From Pedobacter sp. Leaf216 (GTDB taxonomy: Bacteria > Bacteroidota > Bacteroidia > Sphingobacteriales > Sphingobacteriaceae): a DNA stretch of 45,492 bases. Location of the stretch: contig NZ_LMKM01000007.1 in the NCBI RefSeq assembly GCF_001421515.1, forward strand, positions 79,941 through 125,432, written 5' to 3'. This document shows positions 44,201 through 45,492 of this stretch, one piece after another (position 1 is the stretch's first letter; every line of letters starts with the position of its first letter). The notes below the pieces were generated by a model. The model worked only from the letters and a program-made list of their open reading frames with translations. It searched no databases and was not told the DNA's origin. Both the position numbers and the translations under genes were made by a program.

Positions 44201-44478
44201 ACTAATGAAAATAACAGTTTACCAGTTCGTGGTAACTTAATCGAATAACGGCCAAATTCATCTGTTGATACTCCCCTGTTGGTACCAGAAACCTTTACAT
44301 TTACTCCTGGCAAGCCGCCTAAAGTATCTTTAACTAATCCTTTTACGGTTACATCGTTTTGTGCTGATGCAGTAACGCACGAAACGGTGGTAAATAAAAA
44401 GAACAACAGTTTTAAGATCGATTTTAAATCAATACCCTGCTTTTGGCGCGGGACCTTCTTCGGTAATTTTTTCTTCAT
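41245..44478 (-). CDS. susC: SusC/RagA TonB-dependent outer-membrane transporter
   Basis: This is a 1077-residue protein. After a long signal region (about 1-40, SAQ), a carboxypeptidase-regulatory-like domain covers about 44-125 (VTVKGLVKDTLGGLPGVNVKVSG), followed by the plug domain at about 135-255 (EVAVVGFGTQKK, ELKGPTSNLTTMMAGRVAGM, FFIRGLGTFG, ILKDATASAVYGARGANGVVLI). The rest is the beta barrel, ending LNVSF with the usual terminal Phe. It imports oligosaccharides with the SusD lid and TonB energy. It is the first gene of the operon, with a double CTAACCAATT/TAAACCAATT leader before the ATG. No regulator (hybrid two-component or anti-sigma) is adjacent. Confidence 0.95.
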   Translation of the reverse strand: MKKKLPKKVPRQKQGIDLKSILKLLFFLFTTVSCVTASAQNDVTVKGLVKDTLGGLPGVNVKVSGTNRGVSTDEFGRYSIKLPRTGKLLFSLVGYKAKNVAIANYDKNAEGVYVVNVTLLSDDNSLDEVAVVGFGTQKKTSVISSITAINPKELKGPTSNLTTMMAGRVAGMIAYQRSGEPGADNAQFFIRGLGTFGAGKQDPLILIDGIESSQNDMARLQPDDISSFNVLKDATASAVYGARGANGVVLILTKSGVAGQTKFGFRAESSLSSNTKNFQFADNVTYMKLANEAALTRNRLAILPYLQTKIDATAAGENELLYPNNNWIEQLIKDYTINQRYNLNISGGGTKASYYIAGTYNIDNGVLKVADLNNFNSNIKLKNYSVRSNVNINLTNTTEAIIRVYGQFDDYTGPVGGGGATFNRAIWSNPVMFPAVYPASLSPFSNHPLFGNAISPRGGLYMNPYAEMVKGYQDKNSSTLQTQIEIKQDLKFITPGLTARMMTYARRYSYFDISRAYNPFYYSATEQPDKSISLSLINGGGALSIGNVGTEYLGYSEGTKDLNSTFYAEFSANYNRTFKEKHAVGAMLITTMRNYLAANPGSLQLSLPSRNQGVSGRATYGYDNRYLAEFNFGYNGSERFAENNRFGFFPSFGLGYVVSNEKYFKPLTKVINSLKLRATYGLVGNDQIGNAADRFFYLSEVNMNNGTFGASFGEDGLYYRDGISISRYSNPLITWERSKQTNIGLDMTLFNSLNLTFDIYKNERSNILTDRTFIPSTMGLQAAVRANTNKAESKGVDFSASYNKSFSNSMFLQLRGNFTYATNKILIYDEPSFKANEAYRYHIGLPTTQAFGYIAERLFVDDAEAKNSPVQFAGVPGLDYGGGDIKYRDVNGDGIISDVDQVPIGLPTSPEIIYGFGGTFGFKGFDISAFLQGSARSSFFINPGNISPFVLNNESGNPNVTQNGLLDVIANSHWSEQNRDSYAFWPRLSPNFVNNNTRTSTWWMRNGAFLRLKSVELGYNLQTKLQKRLGLSSARIYANATNLWALSAFKLWDPEMGGNGLGYPVQTVYNLGLNVSF

Positions 44479-44480
44479 AA

Positions 44481-44500
44481 AATTGGTTTAAATTGGTTAG
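44481..44500 (-). promoter_or_regulatory. Doubled CTAACCAATT leader motif before susC
   Basis: Read on the minus strand, CTAACCAATT is directly followed by TAAACCAATT, ending 2 bases before the susC ATG. Single copies lie before galT, the symporter gene and the GH127-like gene. Confidence 0.5.
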
Positions 44501-45051
44501 TTTATTATTAATCAGCGCATTACTTAGCTTCCTTAAGCTTCAGTTAGGCAATAGGAAGCCAATCCGGTCGAAATATTCAATCGGTAATGCTTTGTGGGAA
44601 TTTAGCCCAATGCTTTTGATGTAATTGTTTTACAGCAGTAATTGCAGTTTAAAACTGTGCCTTAATGATAGGGATGGTTTGTTTTAAATTTCTTCATAAA
44701 GATAGATTTCTGAGTTTGTAGTGAGTTAGGTTTGAGGGTAGACAAGAACGACCGGGCTATTCATCATTGCGTGCACAGCAATAAAGTAATTTTAATCGTG
44801 TTGTTCTGGTCATGATCTTATCAATGGTATTTGGTATGCTGAAGAACTGGCGGTAACAATCGTTAATGAAGTTACAACCATCAATTATCCTAGGTAGTTA
44901 ATCTTGGAAAGGCGCATCGGAGCTTGTTATACTTGGTTGAAACAAATTAACCATAAAAAATGCCAATGTAGTGAGGGGTAATACGGTAATAAATAGGGGT
45001 TAAATCGTTACTTTTTAGTGTTTTTTGATGCAAACAATCACTTTGACGAAA
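44501..45051. other. Gene-free susC upstream region
   Basis: There is no coding frame with gene-like content on either strand and no clear -33/-7 promoter. The region could hold a long susC leader, or a distant promoter near the dyad at 45052-45076. Confidence 0.5.
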
Positions 45052-45076
45052 ATTAAACGTCAAAACAACGTTTAAT
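45052..45076. promoter_or_regulatory. Second operator-like dyad, similar to the gal dyad
   Basis: ATTAAACGT (45052-45060) and ACGTTTAAT (45068-45076) are perfect inverted arms around CAAAACA. Aligned to the gal dyad, 20 of 25 bases agree, including the centre GTCAAAAC. Four of the five differences are two paired changes, one on each side, that keep the symmetry. It lies 574 bp upstream of susC and 234 bp past the maturase stop. Confidence 0.45.
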
Positions 45077-45227
45077 AAAAAACATTTTGAATGTATCTTA
45101 AAGTCTCTATGCATATATTAAAGTGCCCGATAACTGAATATATTACCTCCACACTTTGAATTTATTTAAAATAAACCTAAAAATGCTTGTTATGGCATTG
45201 CGTATTATATTTATTAAAAAACTTACC

Positions 45228-45277
45228 CTAAAATAAAAATGCGCTGCAACTTTCTAAATTGAAAGATGCAGCGCATT
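45228..45277 (-). terminator. Terminator after the maturase gene
   Basis: The arms at 45238-45254 and 45261-45277 (AATGCGCTGCA.CTTTC with its complement, one mismatch, 6-base loop) are followed on the minus strand by TTTATTTTA. Confidence 0.7.
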
Positions 45278-45309
45278 GAATTGGAGCGTTATTACTTATC
45301 AAGCTCTTA

Positions 45310-45492
45310 TTATCGTAATTCCATAGTAGGTTTCGAGCCAAATGTCCAATGTGCAAATAAGTTTGGCTTTCGTTTATGTAAACGCCTTATCCATTTCATC
45401 GCACTGGTCAAACTAACCCTTAACCCTTTGTATTTTCTGATTGCCCAGTTGGCCAGCTTCGCGTTAACCCTACGCAAAAAGCCTTTCAACTT
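45310..45492 (-). CDS. Group II intron-type reverse transcriptase/maturase, C-terminal end (partial)
   Basis: The last 60 residues of a protein that runs off the window edge. The sequence LANWAIRKYKGLRVSL, AMKWIRRLHKRKPNLFAHW is the maturase-specific C-terminal region of group II intron-encoded reverse transcriptases, where the usual form is 'W.RRKYKRLR...A..WL..I..R.P.LFAHW'. The frame ends at a TAA at 45310-45312. Such proteins aid splicing and copying of their intron. I cannot see a domain V hairpin between the stop and the terminator at 45228-45277, so the element may be decayed or the protein may work without its intron. Confidence 0.82.
   Translation of the reverse strand, partial: KLKGFLRRVNAKLANWAIRKYKGLRVSLTSAMKWIRRLHKRKPNLFAHWTFGSKPTMELR

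Noticed and set aside
44501..45051. A decayed gene in the susC upstream region
   Set aside because: I could not find a frame with protein-like stretches on either strand; the region looks like true non-coding DNA.

Overview
The window looks like chromosomal DNA of a member of the Bacteroidota, most likely family Sphingobacteriaceae and close to Pedobacter. The reasons are AT-rich DNA, a SusC/SusD polysaccharide utilisation locus, a PorP/SprF protein paired with a gliding-type (type IX secretion) C-terminal domain, many Cys-anchored lipoproteins, and promoter boxes of the TAnnTTTG type. The genus is an inference from protein style, not from a marker gene.

Layout. 1-1030: gene-free, packed with palindromic and tandem repeats. 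1031-5541: a two-gene type IX secretion unit (large PKD-repeat cargo protein, then PorP/SprF). 5779-9922: small genes, including a 46-residue TatA, an HD phosphohydrolase, a TetR regulator with an AarF/UbiB kinase, and a lone receiver protein. 10191-12994: GIN-domain protein, MtaB, UbiX-like flavin prenyltransferase. 13022-13092: a candidate orphan small RNA. 13423-17758: Crp/Fnr regulator, PAS histidine kinase, a cold-shock-like protein, a DUF3606 protein and a YciE/YciF ferritin-like protein. 18269-24571: OmpA lipoprotein, GH127-like enzyme, NTF2-like protein, sialate O-acetylesterase. 24790-26526: RRM protein and a CPA1 antiporter.

26663-33365 is a galactose module: galT-galK-sugar symporter in one operon, divergent from an NrtR-type Nudix/winged-helix regulator that is followed by a GH15 enzyme. 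The intergenic region holds a long perfect dyad overlapping the gal promoter. A second dyad of the same design, with paired base changes that keep the symmetry, lies far upstream of the SusC gene at the other end of the window. This suggests that one regulator links galactose use to the glycan locus.

33372-34905: an SDR dehydrogenase and an OmpA lipoprotein, followed by an array of a 206-bp unit that starts inside the ompA 3' end. 35820-44478: a polysaccharide utilisation locus read on the minus strand in the order susC, susD, two accessory surface lipoproteins, GH16 glucanase lipoprotein. A beta-glucan such as laminarin is the probable substrate class. 45310-45492: the 3' end of a group II intron-type reverse transcriptase/maturase that runs off the window.

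The most interesting non-coding signals are the orphan small RNA candidate, the covarying operator pair, a shared CTAACCAA leader motif before four sugar genes, and the terminator-carrying tandem array.
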